Positions 22,812 through 34,767 are shown, counted from the first letter of the stretch. The stretch: DNA of 64,000 nucleotides from Davidsoniella eucalypti (GCA_004009845.1 RMBW01000106.1:45059-109058); one strand, 5' to 3'. The notes: generated by a model not told the origin, from the sequence alone. Made by a program: numbers and translations.

Positions 22812-24510
22812 ATGGGTTTCCTCAAGAGACAGACCGACCAGGTCGAGAAGGTTGACCCCTCCTCCGCCGGCCCTGCCTCCGCCGTTGACGATGTTGCCAC
22901 CCAGCGCGTCACCTTCAAGGCCTGCTTCCTCGGTGGTGTTGCCTCCATCGGTGGTTTCATGTTCGGCTACGTCAGGTACGTCCTTCGCTCTGTCTGCCCT
23001 CTCCTCTATCAACATCTGGTCTGTTCACTAACATTGCCCTTCTCTCTACAGTGGCCAGATCTCCGGCTTCTTCTCCATGGCCGACTACGCCCGCCGCTTC
23101 GGTGAGCTGTCCTCCAACGGCACCTACATCTTCTCCGCCGCCCGCCAGGGTACCATCACTGGTCTCCTGTGCATTGGTGCTCTGATTGGTTCGCTGGTTG
23201 CCGGCAAGATTGCTGACACCCTCGGCCGTCGTCTGTGCATTTCCGCTTCCGCTTTCTTCTGCTGCATCGGTACCATCGTCGAGGTCTCTTCCTCCTACTC
23301 GTGGGCTCAGTTCGCCGTCGGTCGTCTCGTGACCGGTCTGGGTATTGGCTCTCTCTCCGTCGCTGTCCCCATGTACCAGTCTGAGTCTGCCCCTGCCATT
23401 ATCCGTGGTGTCCTGGTTTCCATGTACCAGCTGTTCATCACCCTGGGTATCTGGACTGCCTACATGATCGACTACGGTACTGAGGGCATCAACAACTCTG
23501 CCTCGTGGAGAATCCCCAACGGTATCTCCTTCGTGTGGGCTATTATCCTGGGTGCCGGTGTCCTTGCCCTGCCCGAGTCTCCCCGTTTCGCCTACCGCCA
23601 GGGCCGCATCGACGAGGCTCGCACTACCATTGCCAAGCTGGCTGGTGTCGATGAGAACGACCGCTCCGTTAACAGCCAACTGACTGAGATTCGCGTCAAG
23701 CTTGAGGAGGAGAGAGCTGCCGTTGACACCAACTGGACCGAGATCTTCACCGGCCCCGGTATGCTGTACCGCACTATCCTTGGTATCACCCTGCAGGCCG
23801 GTCAGCAGCTGACTGGTGCCAACTTCTTCTTCTACTACGGTACTACTGTCTTCTCCGCCACCGGTCTGTCTAACTCGTACGTCACTCAGATCATCCTGGG
23901 TACCGTCAACGTTGTCTGCACTTTCGGTGGTCTGTACGTTGTCCAGAAGTCTGGCCGCCGTAACGCCTTGATGTTCGGTGCCGCCTGGATGATGATGTGC
24001 TTCTTTGTCTTCGCCTTCATTGGCCACTTCAAGCTGGATCACGTCAACCCTCAGAACACCCCCGTTGCCGGTAACATCCTGATTGTCTTCTCCTGCCTGT
24101 TCATTGCCGCATTCGCCACCACCTGGGGTCCTCTGGTCTGGGCTGTCGTTGCTGAGCTGTACCCCGCCAAGTACCGTGCTCCCTGCATGGCCCTGGCTAC
24201 CGCTTCCAACTGGCTATTCAACTTCCTCATGTCCTTCTTCACCCGCTTCATCACCGGTGCCATTGACTACCTGTACGGTCTTGTCTTCGCTGGCTGCTGC
24301 GCTGCTCTGGTCGTCATCGTCTTCTTCTTCGTTATCGAGTCCAAGGACCGCTCTCTGGAGGAGATCGACACCATGTACATCCTCGGTGTCAACCCCATTA
24401 CCTCTCACAAGTGGGATTCGTCCAAGCACCTGTCTTCCACCGAGCAGACCTCCGCCGAGCACTCTGGTGAGGGTGAACCCCACACCTCTCAGGACGAGGC
24501 TCGGGTTTAA
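22812..24510 (+). CDS. MFS hexose transporter (sugar porter family)
   Basis: Two exons, 22812-22975 and 23052-24510 (GTACGT donor, CTACAG acceptor), give 540 residues with about 12 membrane segments. It should import hexose across the plasma membrane. Family marks: GGFMFGYVSGQISGF in the first helix, LGRRLCISAS after helix 2, GRLVTGLGIGSLSVAVPMYQ, PESPRFAYRQGR closing the first half, QQLTGANFFFYYG in helix 7, and a helix-10 loop with ELYPAKYRAPCMALATASNW. The usual PTEIR/PAEIR loop reads PAKYR. Codons are extremely biased to C-ending forms, unlike every neighbour, implying very high expression. The long antisense open frame over this gene is a by-product of that codon bias. The start has context AAGATGG. 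Confidence 0.93.
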
Positions 24511-25955
24511 AGTTCGAACCTGCTGAGCATCTAGTCTTGTGCTAGTTATCATGCAAGCTTTTCTCCTCTCCAGTTCCCCAATTCACTGCCTGTCACGATA
24601 TGATATCCATTTCCATTCCCTAACTCATGCACGAAATTCATATTGTAGATTCGACATTTGCATTCTACATACACACATTCATTCATTATACCTTTCCATC
24701 AACCTGTAAAAAGGGCTATTGCGTGTATTATTTTTCGCGATAGACGCCTAGCTTAATTAGAGCGTATCATACTGCCTGCTCAACTCTTTCCCTTTTTCTT
24801 CTTCTTTCTTAATAGATACCAAGTGTCATTTTTCTTCATTGTTAATATACAAAACTTTACAAAAATATGCATTGTTCAATAATCAATACTTTGTGCTCAT
24901 CGTTGTTATCACTTGAATGCCTGCTTTACTTGATTGCTTTTGGCACATTAAAAATCAAATGCTACATTGCTATTATAATTAGAGTAACGATCAATGTCAA
25001 AGTCTAAATAGATACAAATAGTAACTCAAAACACAAACATGGCTGAAATAGAAATTTACCCACTAATGCCAAGCCAAGGAAAAAGAAACAATCATCTTGG
25101 CTTGTTCGTCGTACATATGTCTGTATGTGAAATTTCAGCATAACTAGTTACCCCGGTTGGCTAATGTTCGGAAAATCTAATCTGACTTTTTTCTTCTTTT
25201 TTTTTTTGAGTCACTCTAAGTATGTACAGATTGGATTGCATGATATTGCGTTTTTTTTCTAGAATATTTCTTTTCTTCATCACAAGCCCACCAACGCACT
25301 TGACATTGACGTCATGGACTATGACATGTAAGTGTAGGAAAATAAAGTATAGGGTAGATGGGCTAGTGCATGGCTTCGATGTTGGTTCTAGATAAGTTAA
25401 TTTCTTTTCTATGTAGGTGAGTGGTTGGTTCTGAAGAATATCAATGCGGTATACAATTTTTTTTTCAGCACAGAATACAAGAAGGTCTTTGTTTGACTAG
25501 TTAGTCGATAGTTGAATGTTTATTTTTTTTCCTTTGCTTAACTAGTTAGTTATACAATATTTACTCTCTACTAAGGACCCCTCCCTTCTCGGGCCAAAAT
25601 TTGATCATAACGATGCATAAGAAAGATTTCAAAATTTATTAACAGGGTGCAACTAGTAAATTTTTCCTTTTTTTTTTTTTTTTTCCTTTTTCGGTCCTTT
25701 ATAGAAATGTTATGATGTCGTCCCATAACTTCGGAAATAGACAGGAACTTGGTCTATTTAGGCTTTGTTATAGAACGTCTACCCCACAGCAGGAAACAAA
25801 ATGACAATGCCAACATCAGCAAACTATATGCACTTTGATTTTGATATATAACTTTTATGATCTAACGTTTGTTTATAGTCATTTTTCGCGATTTGCCGTA
25901 GCAGCGAAAACGACACTTCATAGAGCCCACTATCACCACTATTGCCAGGATTCAA

Positions 25956-26050
25956 GGACCGATGGTGTAGTTGGTTATCACGTTTGTCTAACACTTCATC
26001 TCTGAATGAATGGACACAAAAGGTCGGCGGTTCAAGTCCGCCTCGGTTCA
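25956..26050 (+). tRNA. tRNA-Val (anticodon AAC) with a 21-nt intron
   Basis: Cloverleaf found by eye. Acceptor GGACCGA (25956-25962) pairs with TCGGTTC, followed by discriminator A at 26050. The D arm GTGTAGTTGGTTATCAC is typical of fungal valine tRNAs. The anticodon stem TTTGT/ACAAA flanks loop CTAACA-C, with AAC at 25990-25992. An intron (25994-26014) sits at the canonical place one base 3' of the anticodon. T stem GGCGG/CCGCC has loop TTCAAGT. A TTTT run just after the gene (26052-26055) can terminate Pol III. Confidence 0.92.
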
Positions 26051-27890
26051 ACTTTTGCCAGTTAGTCCCATCTAGGTGGTGCAAGCTGTGCAATATTTCA
26101 TTTTTATATCATTGATTCTCTTCTTTTTGTATACCACCTTGGTTGGATACTGTATGTACAATAGGTATCTGTCCAAGTTGCTTTCATATCGATACAACCA
26201 ACTCCCCCGGGAACCATACAGCCCGACCATCAATCTTACATTGCAAATCGGAATACGTCCTCGGCCACCCTCGCTTTGTGATATTGCAATGGTATTACCA
26301 GTATAGTTCTTTCTTTTGTTCATCCAAGTGTGCAACCTGAAAGTTAGGTATTTGCCTGTCTGTCATATCAACAATGGTCAGTTGACCTGTTTGGTGGTAG
26401 CAATCATGGCTTAAAGAAGAAAGGCCGCTTTCCATGGGGGTGGATAGGGCGTTGTGTTTTCTCTCTTGTTCTGATTCCTAAGTATATGTACAGCCAGTAA
26501 TAATAAAATAGACTAGTGGCTCCCGATTTGGATATACCGCACGTACCAAGTCCATCAATTGGCCGACAGCCTTGGCGAAGGGGAGGCGCTTTAGCCATTT
26601 GGCAGCCAGCAGCCACCGCAAGTGAAAGCGTCTACCAACTCAAAAAAGCTTGTACCATCTTAGACGTTTTGAATTCGGTGGTGGTATGCCATCCCCAGAC
26701 TGATATACGTTTCGGCGACGACCGGGTTGCGGGTCTTCCCCATGGGGGAATGGGAGGTGACTGGGGGGGACAGAGTAAGTAGAGAGGATGGCACGGGCAC
26801 AACGCTTCAGCCGAGAAAACATAAGACATACAAATATGATGTACAAGAAAATAATTATGCGGCCATACTTGTTATTAAGCTCCTTGTATTGGCCGGCATG
26901 ACGTTGAGAGGGTCGTGTAGGCTGCTTAGAGCGTGATAGCTGTTCTAGAATGTCTAGTGACAAAGCAAAGCAAGAAAAAAAGAGAGAACGAACCGATTGA
27001 ATGGGCTTGTTGGAGAGTGTAAGGGATGGCCTGTCCGGAGGAAGGGGGGGGAGTGTCAAGTTATAGTATGTATATACATATAGGTAGTAGTAGGCCAAAA
27101 CGAGGAGGTTCTTGATTAGGAATAAATATTCGAAGAATTGGCGATATTGCACGAAGCCAAAGCCAATACGATTCAAAGTTAAATCAACGCTTGTATCGCA
27201 ATGCTTGAACAAGGTAGAATAGAGCCGCAATTGATATAGTTGGGTTATTTGTAGCAATGGGAGATGATTAGTTAACTACATGTATGGTATCACTATAGTA
27301 TTTTTTACTTGAAACTAGTCAAATGCATTTAAAATGGTTGGGTTAACTAACAAGTATTCAAAAAAGAGAAGATGTATGTACATGTACGACACCAAGCCAT
27401 GAATGTATAAGTCAATGTACAATACACTGCCTATCTACAATGTATGGTAGATGCATACTGCATACATGCATGTGATGTTTACAGATGATATGCAGAGTAA
27501 TGTCTGTTAAGTGTGTATTCTAGGCCGATGCGCAAATGCGTACCATCGTGCAGCTGAGCGCGGCAGCCTTTTTTTTAATTTTTTTTATAGCTTATGGGCT
27601 TCGAAGGAGTTGGCTACATTATAGAGATAGATTTACTGTGGCACAGGCTGGAGGGCTTAGAACACGGAAAAACCCCCGACGAAAAGACTTGGTAGGCCAA
27701 AATATGTAGCTTGGCTGTTGGTCAACATTTCTATACATACATAGCCATAGCCATATACCTTTTACTGCCGCATTCTTTGAGGCTTTAGTATTTCAAATGC
27801 TGACTACATTGCACATGCAGCATCATGCATGGACTCCCAATTGGGAACATTGAGCGAACACCAAATGACCCAGAACCATCCAAAGCCATG

Positions 27891-27930
27891 TTGGTTCTAT
27901 TGGTTCTATTGGTTCTATTGGTCCTCTTGG
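27891..27930. repeat. Nonamer tandem TTGGTTCTA
   Basis: Three perfect and one degenerate copy of TTGGTTCTA. The register is a multiple of three, so it creates an artificial open frame on both strands. Confidence 0.75.
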
Positions 27931-28490
27931 ATCTACTCACTGTGAAGCTACAAGAAGCGGGGTATCGGAGTATAAGGCAGGAACCAAACAGTAGTTTAGT
28001 TTGTACGCGGATGTCTCGTAAGCCTAGATTAGTTTCGAGATAGTCTTTTAGATGGTATTTTCCTGATATCGCCGACGAGCGACTTCTCTGCGTGGCCCAA
28101 CCCAATTACAGCCGGAAACTACTACAAGACAGGCTGCATTGTATATATAACTATATGTAACTATATATATACAATATATTGTATAGGTGGGGTGTTTCGT
28201 GCTACAACGAGAAGAAGCAACAAGAAGGCAGCAAGTCCACAAACAGACAAACAACAAACAATTACGCATACACATCCGTATTAGATACATCCATATCAAA
28301 ACAATCGCAACATAGCAATCATTCAAATAGCCAGTATATTCATGCGTATTCACCCGCCCTGAAACCAAACAATTGCTACACAACATACTACAACAACAGC
28401 AGCAATAATACATAGCAACGATAACGACAACGAGGCCAGACAAACCGGAAGTCAGCTATCCAAGAGCCGGCTATCTTCGTCACTGCCCTT

Positions 28491-28532
28491 ACCACTGCCA
28501 CTGCCACTGCCACTGCCACTGCCACTGCCACC
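28491..28532. repeat. Hexanucleotide microsatellite (CCACTG)n
   Basis: About six to seven tandem CCACTG units upstream of the HET gene, continuing imperfectly to about 28,580. The repeat accounts for the Ala-Val repeat 'protein' readable on the minus strand. Confidence 0.8.
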
Positions 28533-29084
28533 ACTATTGCCATAAGCACTGCTATTCCCACTGTTACTGTCGCTATTGCGGCTGCCGGCACTGCCTACAT
28601 TGTATACCTTTGTTTTTACCTGACATCTATCTGCTTTTGCCTTATTGTGCGAACATCCAGACAATCAACCAGCCAGTCGACAGCCGATCCTCTTCGTCCC
28701 TTATATACATGGGCTACTGCAGTAAGTGTGTACACCGCGCCATTCAAACATCCGAGCACAGACTGGGTCACCAAGCCTGCTAGACCAAGCCTAGCCTGCT
28801 ATGCTACTATGCTATGCTGCTATATTTTAGGCTCCCGGGCTTCTAGACCCAGGCGTCTAGACTTTGTATGCTTTCTGTCGTCAAATCTATTCATCCGTCC
28901 ATATTGGATCAAATTGATCGCCACACCATGCCATGCCAAACACAAAGGCTCCAACTGCTCTGTCAGTACAGCAAACAACATAATAACAACCGAGTTGGTA
29001 GATCATTTGCACCGTACGGTTCCTGTTCCAGTGCTGCACCTTCGTTGGCTTCAGGCCCGGATTCTCTTCTAGACGCCATCCATC

Positions 29085-31319
29085 ATGTCCAGCACGGCGG
29101 TAACTTCTAGTCCGAGCACTGTCCATCTGCCGCCATCCTTCATAGCCGTCGACAATCCAGCAACCGCCCAGACCATGGAACTTCATCGGCTTTGTGGCAG
29201 TTGCCAGCATGTTGCCAATGCTGCAGCCAAAGGCCAGAAACTGCCCTTGGCGGCTGACATAGAAAACGGCCTGTTCATAGACCATCCAGCCTATGCACAT
29301 CGCGTATTTCGTGCCGTGATAGACTCGGCCAGTTCCGGTTGTCACATGTGCACAACCCTAGTAGCCCACCAGGGCCGCCTGCTTAACAGGCTGCACCGTA
29401 ATGCCGTTGGCCTTTTTGACGACCGGCGTAAGCTGCATGACGATAGCATGTTCCACTATGGCATGTACAACACCGAATCGTGGGTCCCTGGCGATCGATA
29501 CGGCTTATACTTTCAGTCGGTCTACACCGTCAATATGCACTGCAACTACAAGCGGCCGATCAGCAGGTGGAAGAGCAGTACATGTAGAGTCAAGGGGATT
29601 CGCCACTCGTCGTCAGATAGGAGTTGGGCTGAGAATGGCACCGGAAGTCAGACGGAAGATCAGGCCCAGACCCAAACCTGCCATGCACAGGACAGACCGT
29701 CATCTTCATCTAATGCTGCAAGGTCAGGGCAGGAGCTAGATCCTGCCATTGGCCAGATACGGCAGCTCTTGGACCACTGTATATCGACACACGCTGCCTG
29801 CACCAAGGCCGATGTTAGCGCGCCATTCCTCCCTAGCCGACTGCTGAACATCGAGAACCGGGATGCTGTTCGCCTTGTTATGCCAGCTCGTCCAGAGTCC
29901 CCAGACTCACTGCCATTTCGATATATTGCCTTGGACCATAGCCCCAGCGATACGGAGTCGGCCAAGTACGCCCTGAGTTCAGACACGTCCGATGCTCTGC
30001 ACCACGGAATACCCGCCTCGGGGCTTTGCGAGGTCTTTCAAAACGCGATAGACGTATCCCAAAAACTCGGATATCGCTATCTCTGGATCAGCTCGCTGTG
30101 CATCATGCAACGGCGTAAGGAAGACGTGCCTAGAGAAAACGCAAAGTTCTGTGAAATATACAAGAGTGCCGACTTCACTCTTGCCACCGCCACTGCTACA
30201 AACACGGCTGCTACTACTTCTATGGATCCTGGCTCGGGCTCTGCAGCCGTCCGTTTCACTGCCCGGAACCCCGTCGAGGCTTCTAACTTTGCCTGTCTGC
30301 TATTCGAGCGTGACAATTACGCGTATTACATCCACCCTGGAGACTTCGTAGGGACCGAGAACGGCGATATTGAAGCGCGTAGCGTGGCCTTGCTTGAGAA
30401 CAGCCGCTGGTCTCAGACGCTTTTCTTCATGAAAGACTGCGTCCGCTGGGAGTGTCTTGCCGGCATTCAGGTCGAGAATCTTGTCGCCATGGGCATCATG
30501 GGCCTACCAACTCCGCAACGGACTCTGGTGCACCCCGACACCTGCACCGAATATATTCCCGCTCGAAGCACCTATTGGAGGAAGGCTGTCGAATCTTTTT
30601 CGCGCCAAGCCCATCCGCGCTCCGAAGCCCAAGAGACAGTTCTACACGAAATAGCCATGTTCTTAGACCGCATGCACAGCGACAAGTACGTCCACGGCCA
30701 CTGGACGAGCGATCTTCTATGGACCATCTCGTGGCGCCCGGTTGACCTATCCCAGCCCGTACACGAGAACAACAGCGGCGCACCGACTTGGAGCTGGATG
30801 AGTGTCAGCGCACCCATCATCTACCCCATCCAATACACTCAGATCTTCGAGATCCCCGACTTCGGCCTCGACGTAGTCGAAGGCCCGCAGGTTTCCTTCG
30901 ACAACCTAAACGAGGTTGAATCTGCCGAGTGGACACAGATGAGGAACGTGTCTGCCGTATGCCGGGACATGAAAGTTCTCAAGATCAACGGTGTCCTCAG
31001 GAGAATCGAATGGAAGGGCGAGCCCACCGACCTGGAAGGCTGCAAGTCGGTTTGGTACTTCCATGACCCTGAATATGCTCAGCGAATTTCCGGTAAAACC
31101 CTTGCCTTGGCCCATCTCAAGACTATCTTGTACCTCTCAAAGCAGGCTGGGTGGTATATTGAAAACTGCGCCTTGATATTAGAGGCCATGGACGGCGTAA
31201 AGAGAGCGTATAGACGAATTGGCTATTACGAGGATGGGCTAATCTTACCATTACATACACCTTCGGCGTGGATTTTTCACCCACGAGTGTGCATCAATGA
31301 GGAATTTTACATCAAATAA
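29085..31319 (+). CDS. HET-domain (heterokaryon incompatibility) protein with degenerate core
   Basis: A 744-codon intronless gene. HET proteins trigger incompatibility-type cell death or non-self responses in filamentous ascomycetes. Seen here: a Cys-containing N-terminal region (LCGSCQHV ... SGCHMCTTL); the HET block starting FRYIALDHSPSD at about residue 277; the second block YRYLWISSLCIMQRRKEDV at about 328, followed by ENAKFCEIYKSADFTLATA; and the C-terminal APTWSWMSVS signature common to long HET proteins, near residue 566. The central motif usually reads LSYCWG but here is LDHSPS, and the WIDSLCI Asp is Ser. Either a diverged functional class or a protein with a weakened HET core is possible. 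The gene lies in an accessory block next to membrane-protein genes. Confidence 0.8.
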   Translation: MSSTAVTSSPSTVHLPPSFIAVDNPATAQTMELHRLCGSCQHVANAAAKGQKLPLAADIENGLFIDHPAYAHRVFRAVIDSASSGCHMCTTLVAHQGRLLNRLHRNAVGLFDDRRKLHDDSMFHYGMYNTESWVPGDRYGLYFQSVYTVNMHCNYKRPISRWKSSTCRVKGIRHSSSDRSWAENGTGSQTEDQAQTQTCHAQDRPSSSSNAARSGQELDPAIGQIRQLLDHCISTHAACTKADVSAPFLPSRLLNIENRDAVRLVMPARPESPDSLPFRYIALDHSPSDTESAKYALSSDTSDALHHGIPASGLCEVFQNAIDVSQKLGYRYLWISSLCIMQRRKEDVPRENAKFCEIYKSADFTLATATATNTAATTSMDPGSGSAAVRFTARNPVEASNFACLLFERDNYAYYIHPGDFVGTENGDIEARSVALLENSRWSQTLFFMKDCVRWECLAGIQVENLVAMGIMGLPTPQRTLVHPDTCTEYIPARSTYWRKAVESFSRQAHPRSEAQETVLHEIAMFLDRMHSDKYVHGHWTSDLLWTISWRPVDLSQPVHENNSGAPTWSWMSVSAPIIYPIQYTQIFEIPDFGLDVVEGPQVSFDNLNEVESAEWTQMRNVSAVCRDMKVLKINGVLRRIEWKGEPTDLEGCKSVWYFHDPEYAQRISGKTLALAHLKTILYLSKQAGWYIENCALILEAMDGVKRAYRRIGYYEDGLILPLHTPSAWIFHPRVCINEEFYIK

Positions 31320-31833
31320 CAGAGGCTATATACGGTAGAATACAGAACTCATGAAAAAATACAGTACAGTAAGTAGAGTATATACAACCAAATACATAAT
31401 AATTACATATAAGTCGGACCTGATCCTACAGGCACTTTCTAGGACATAAAGGATCAGCATGTTAATGATATCAGGCCCAATATCGACTAGTCAAGATTAA
31501 TTAGCCTGCGTTGTTTGCTTGAAAGGAATGGGTAGCCGGAACCACCACAAAGCAGGTATTTCAACATTTAAAATATTGAAGAGTCACATTATTAATTAAT
31601 GTGTTACTCTCGTGCCAGTCTCAGAAAACAAATACTAGGTTTCCTACCTCTAAACATCACTCTGGTATGCTGTTGCCGTGTAAAAAAGCATTCCGACTTA
31701 CGCATACTTAGATAATAGAAAATGCATAACACAGCGAGTAGAGAAATATATCGAAGCTTTCTTTTGCTTCTTGTTACACCTTGCCATAGTGCCGGCAAAT
31801 TAGTTCATCAGTCTTCTACAGATAGCACACAAA
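31320..31833. other. AT-rich intergenic spacer
   Basis: Nothing recognisable is seen between the HET gene and the next open frame, apart from scattered short AT-runs. Confidence 0.4.
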
Positions 31834-32397
31834 ATGACACTCAAAGGTCATGCTACTACTGATACCGCATGTGGTACTGATACTGACACATCTATGGACT
31901 CCTGTGACACAGCCAACAAAGTGTCCATAGCACCAACTCAAACCCCAGGCCGTCTAGTCTTAGTCCAGAGACCTTATGCACATCCCAACCATAGCCTATA
32001 CCAATCGAAACTAGCATCCTATGCTCCATCGGCAGTTGTCCCTGCAGCTTCAACAGCAAGTGGCGTCCCTCCCAGGCGCATCGTCGCGTACTGCCACGGG
32101 CCAGCTTCAACGGCATCGCTTCGTCTACACGCAAGACCTGTGGTACGGCCTGGTTCACAGGCTCTCCCAAGTTGGCGCGCCCCACGAGCAACTCACAGGC
32201 GCCCACTGGGGTCGGCTACAGCTGTGACTACAGCCAAAGCGACACCAAGTTCGACAGTGCTGTGCAAGGCAATGTCTATCTCAATAGCCCCCGTCTCGGC
32301 AATACACAAAGTAGACAACGGAGAATATATTGCGGCTGCCGTGGAAGAAGTTGGCAACGGAACTGCCATATATCTTGGCCCGTCTGTTACACTGTAG
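31834..32397 (+). CDS. Uncertain hypothetical open frame
   Basis: A 187-codon frame from ATG 31834, Ala/Ser/Pro/Arg-rich, starting MTLKGHATTDTACGTDTDTS. No domain is recognised. All three plus frames are partly open in this GC-richer island, and another frame carries a Cys/Trp-rich stretch (CGCRGRSWQRNC), so it may be a spliced or decayed gene. It could be upstream exons of the membrane protein starting at 32,900, but I could not find consistent splice phases. Confidence 0.22.
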   Translation: MTLKGHATTDTACGTDTDTSMDSCDTANKVSIAPTQTPGRLVLVQRPYAHPNHSLYQSKLASYAPSAVVPAASTASGVPPRRIVAYCHGPASTASLRLHARPVVRPGSQALPSWRAPRATHRRPLGSATAVTTAKATPSSTVLCKAMSISIAPVSAIHKVDNGEYIAAAVEEVGNGTAIYLGPSVTL

Positions 32398-32899
32398 ACA
32401 AACACACACCAAAGCACCGGCCGGATAGAAATAAACGATACAAACTAGCAGAACAAAACTGTGTGTATTTTGAAACATACAATCACGACGACAATGTAAA
32501 TCAATGCTATCACAAACATCAAAAAGCGGTTGCGTACCATAGAGCATAATGTGTCTAAGGCACTAAACAAGCTATAGTCCGTCACGGAATACGCCGCGAC
32601 TCTCTGTTTGTGATTTGTGTCTTGTAGAATTCGCCTATAGAAGAGACTGTCACAATCTCATGTGCAAATCAAAAGAGTTCGCCAACTAGCTCCCATCGTT
32701 TCATCACATGTTCAGACGCAATATCTGCCATGCAGTGTTGATAAGCTCCTACAGTTGCAATAATAGACGCGAATATCCACATAAATATACTTGTAAATAT
32801 ACCTAAAACATCTCGGCTGCATCGACCAAGACAAAGGACTGTCCTATGCTTTCCAGAGTCCACTAAAGGCAATAAGGGAAGACAACTTCAGATGACATC

Positions 32900-34474
32900 A
32901 TGTTAGTTCAAGCGATGATAGCTCCTCTGACCGTCCCCAACCTCTGCCTAGCCGTTACTTATAATCTCGCTAAATCCCCAGAACACTCTGTTATCTCTCG
33001 CAGCGAAAACACCGACGGGCAAGGCATCATTATAGGCGCCGTTCTTGGTTCTGTGGCAGTTCTTCTCGGCGTCATCTTTCTAGCAGTCTATTTATGTCAT
33101 AACAAAGCCACCAAACCAGCCAAAAACGACAAAGACAAGAACGAAAAGAAACAAAGGAAAAAGAGGAGGGAAAGACGAGCCCGAAGCCTCGAGCTACGAC
33201 AAAGACAATACGACCGCCGCCGCTTGAGTTATCTCTACAGAGCTACGCTAGACGCCCAACGAAACCAGAATCACACTCTATATCCCGCGCCTTTACTGCC
33301 GCTTCCAGCCGTGGCACACCCTGCAGTTCGTGGCAGCGGTTGGATCTTCGGTAACGGCTTTCCCGCCCAGTTTATGTATACAGAAGCTACCATTCCACTG
33401 GAACGTCAGCGTCGAGAACCGAGAAACCTCGTTCTACCCGAGCCCAGAGACTGCTCTGTTCCATCTGCCGTCATGGAGGCTTCTTATCCACAGCAATGGG
33501 GCCCATGGACGCCGAATCGTGCGGAGGAATATACGGAATGTACTCACTCGACACCAGTCTGGCAGTTCCCACCAGCCAACATGCGAAGCAGTCAAGATTT
33601 ATCGCCAGCACAAAATCAGTACCCACAGCCTTTGGAAACCTTCCAAGAAAACCCGCCGTCGAACCACCAAGCAATTCACCCACCATACGTCTATCCGCCG
33701 ACATACCAGGGCATTGAGCAATGTGGCCCATATCAAGCGCAATACCCTAAACTTTGGGAATGTGCAGACGACGAAAGTGTACTAGGCAGTGATGCTTTCA
33801 GCATTGGGATTGTCGAGCCTGTTGACGGTCCCGTGACAGATGCCTCAGCCTCGGGCTCTTCAGACGACGCAAAGCCTACAGGACATGGAAAGCCTGAAGA
33901 TAAATATGAGATTGCCCACATTTTCGACGAGAAAGACTTTGTGCCGCCGTACGCCAGCTGGGAGCACGGTCCAGGAAATCATAAGCTCTGGCACAAGTTC
34001 AAGAGGAGTGTTGACGAAGTTCGAGATGAACGCCATTCGTTTATCGGGTACTTCTTTCCGGGATTCCCTGGGGATGCCAAAGTCGGCAAGTTCAGAGATG
34101 AGAAGATGGCGAAGCCGAGAAAGAAAGGGCAAAGGAAAAATAGTCTTTGCAAGTACCAAATAGATGGAGAATATGGGCAAGTTCCGGGCATTTATTATAT
34201 GCCGCCTAGCCCCGATGGGAAATATATTTCTAGAGAGAGTGTCTCGCAGACTTCTTCAAGCTCTGGTAGCTCAGGCTTATCACCGACTCGAGCTGAATAC
34301 CGCACAGCTGGCAGCAGTGACAAATGCAGTAACGGAGGAGGTAGGCGCGGAGAGGAACGGAAATCGCATCGGGAACAAGTGCCACAGCAGGGCACAGATA
34401 TGACGCTTTTCTGTCTGAGATTGTGGTTTGGTTCACCTCCGCGAAAGGGCAAGAAGAGAGCAGGTGACTGGTAG
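32900..34474 (+). CDS. Single-pass membrane protein with long cytoplasmic tail
   Basis: A 524-codon frame. A short N-terminal part (about 46 residues, moderately hydrophobic at the start) precedes a clear transmembrane helix (IIIGAVLGSVAVLLGVIFLA, about residues 49-68) and a strongly basic stop-transfer stretch (KNEKKQRKKRRERRARSLEL). The long tail is Pro/Tyr/Gln-rich (PPYVYPPTYQ) and then Ser-rich. The GAVLGSVAVLLGVI-type helix plus basic stretch is common in fungal cell-wall-sensor-like or uncharacterised single-pass proteins whose Cys-rich ectodomain precedes the helix. That ectodomain is absent here, so the 5' end may be incomplete. No specific family is claimed. Confidence 0.55.
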   Translation: MLVQAMIAPLTVPNLCLAVTYNLAKSPEHSVISRSENTDGQGIIIGAVLGSVAVLLGVIFLAVYLCHNKATKPAKNDKDKNEKKQRKKRRERRARSLELRQRQYDRRRLSYLYRATLDAQRNQNHTLYPAPLLPLPAVAHPAVRGSGWIFGNGFPAQFMYTEATIPLERQRREPRNLVLPEPRDCSVPSAVMEASYPQQWGPWTPNRAEEYTECTHSTPVWQFPPANMRSSQDLSPAQNQYPQPLETFQENPPSNHQAIHPPYVYPPTYQGIEQCGPYQAQYPKLWECADDESVLGSDAFSIGIVEPVDGPVTDASASGSSDDAKPTGHGKPEDKYEIAHIFDEKDFVPPYASWEHGPGNHKLWHKFKRSVDEVRDERHSFIGYFFPGFPGDAKVGKFRDEKMAKPRKKGQRKNSLCKYQIDGEYGQVPGIYYMPPSPDGKYISRESVSQTSSSSGSSGLSPTRAEYRTAGSSDKCSNGGGRRGEERKSHREQVPQQGTDMTLFCLRLWFGSPPRKGKKRAGDW

Positions 34475-34767
34475 CGAACTACATTTACACTGAAGCAAAA
34501 TGATTGGGGGAAAGGGATAGCTTGGTTGATGGACAATATATAGCTACTGATAGTCGACGCTACTAGGCCAGTATAAGCTATTTTACAAACACTATAACTA
34601 GAAAATATCAGTCAAGTTATCTTACTCTTCGGTATCTTTGTATACACAAGACATGGTTCATTGAAAGGGCTAGCTAAGATGTGGTACTTACATGTCAGAT
34701 ACAGACAGTATCAACAATACAAAGTCAGAAGAGATGACAACAAGCCAATACCAATACAACAGGATAT

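Larger units (their letters stand above)
24511..29084. other. Intergenic region containing tRNA-Val and microsatellites
   Basis: About 4.6 kb without a recognised protein gene. It contains the tRNA at 25,956-26,050, several poly-T runs, a TTGGTTCTA tandem at 27,891-27,930 and a CCACTG hexanucleotide array at 28,491-28,532. Open frames on both strands here are short or are read through the microsatellites. Confidence 0.45.

Noticed and set aside
22972..24042. 356-codon minus-strand open frame over the hexose transporter
   Set aside because: Mirror effect of strongly C-ending codons in the real gene. The amino-acid composition is implausible (Gly/Asp/Gln/Thr-rich) and there are no domains.
28388..28591. 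Ala-Val repeat protein on the minus strand
   Set aside because: Product of reading through the CCACTG microsatellite.
32669..32872. 67-codon minus-strand frame with a hydrophobic segment
   Set aside because: Short and isolated. It may be chance; no related sequence or splice sites that make it part of a gene.
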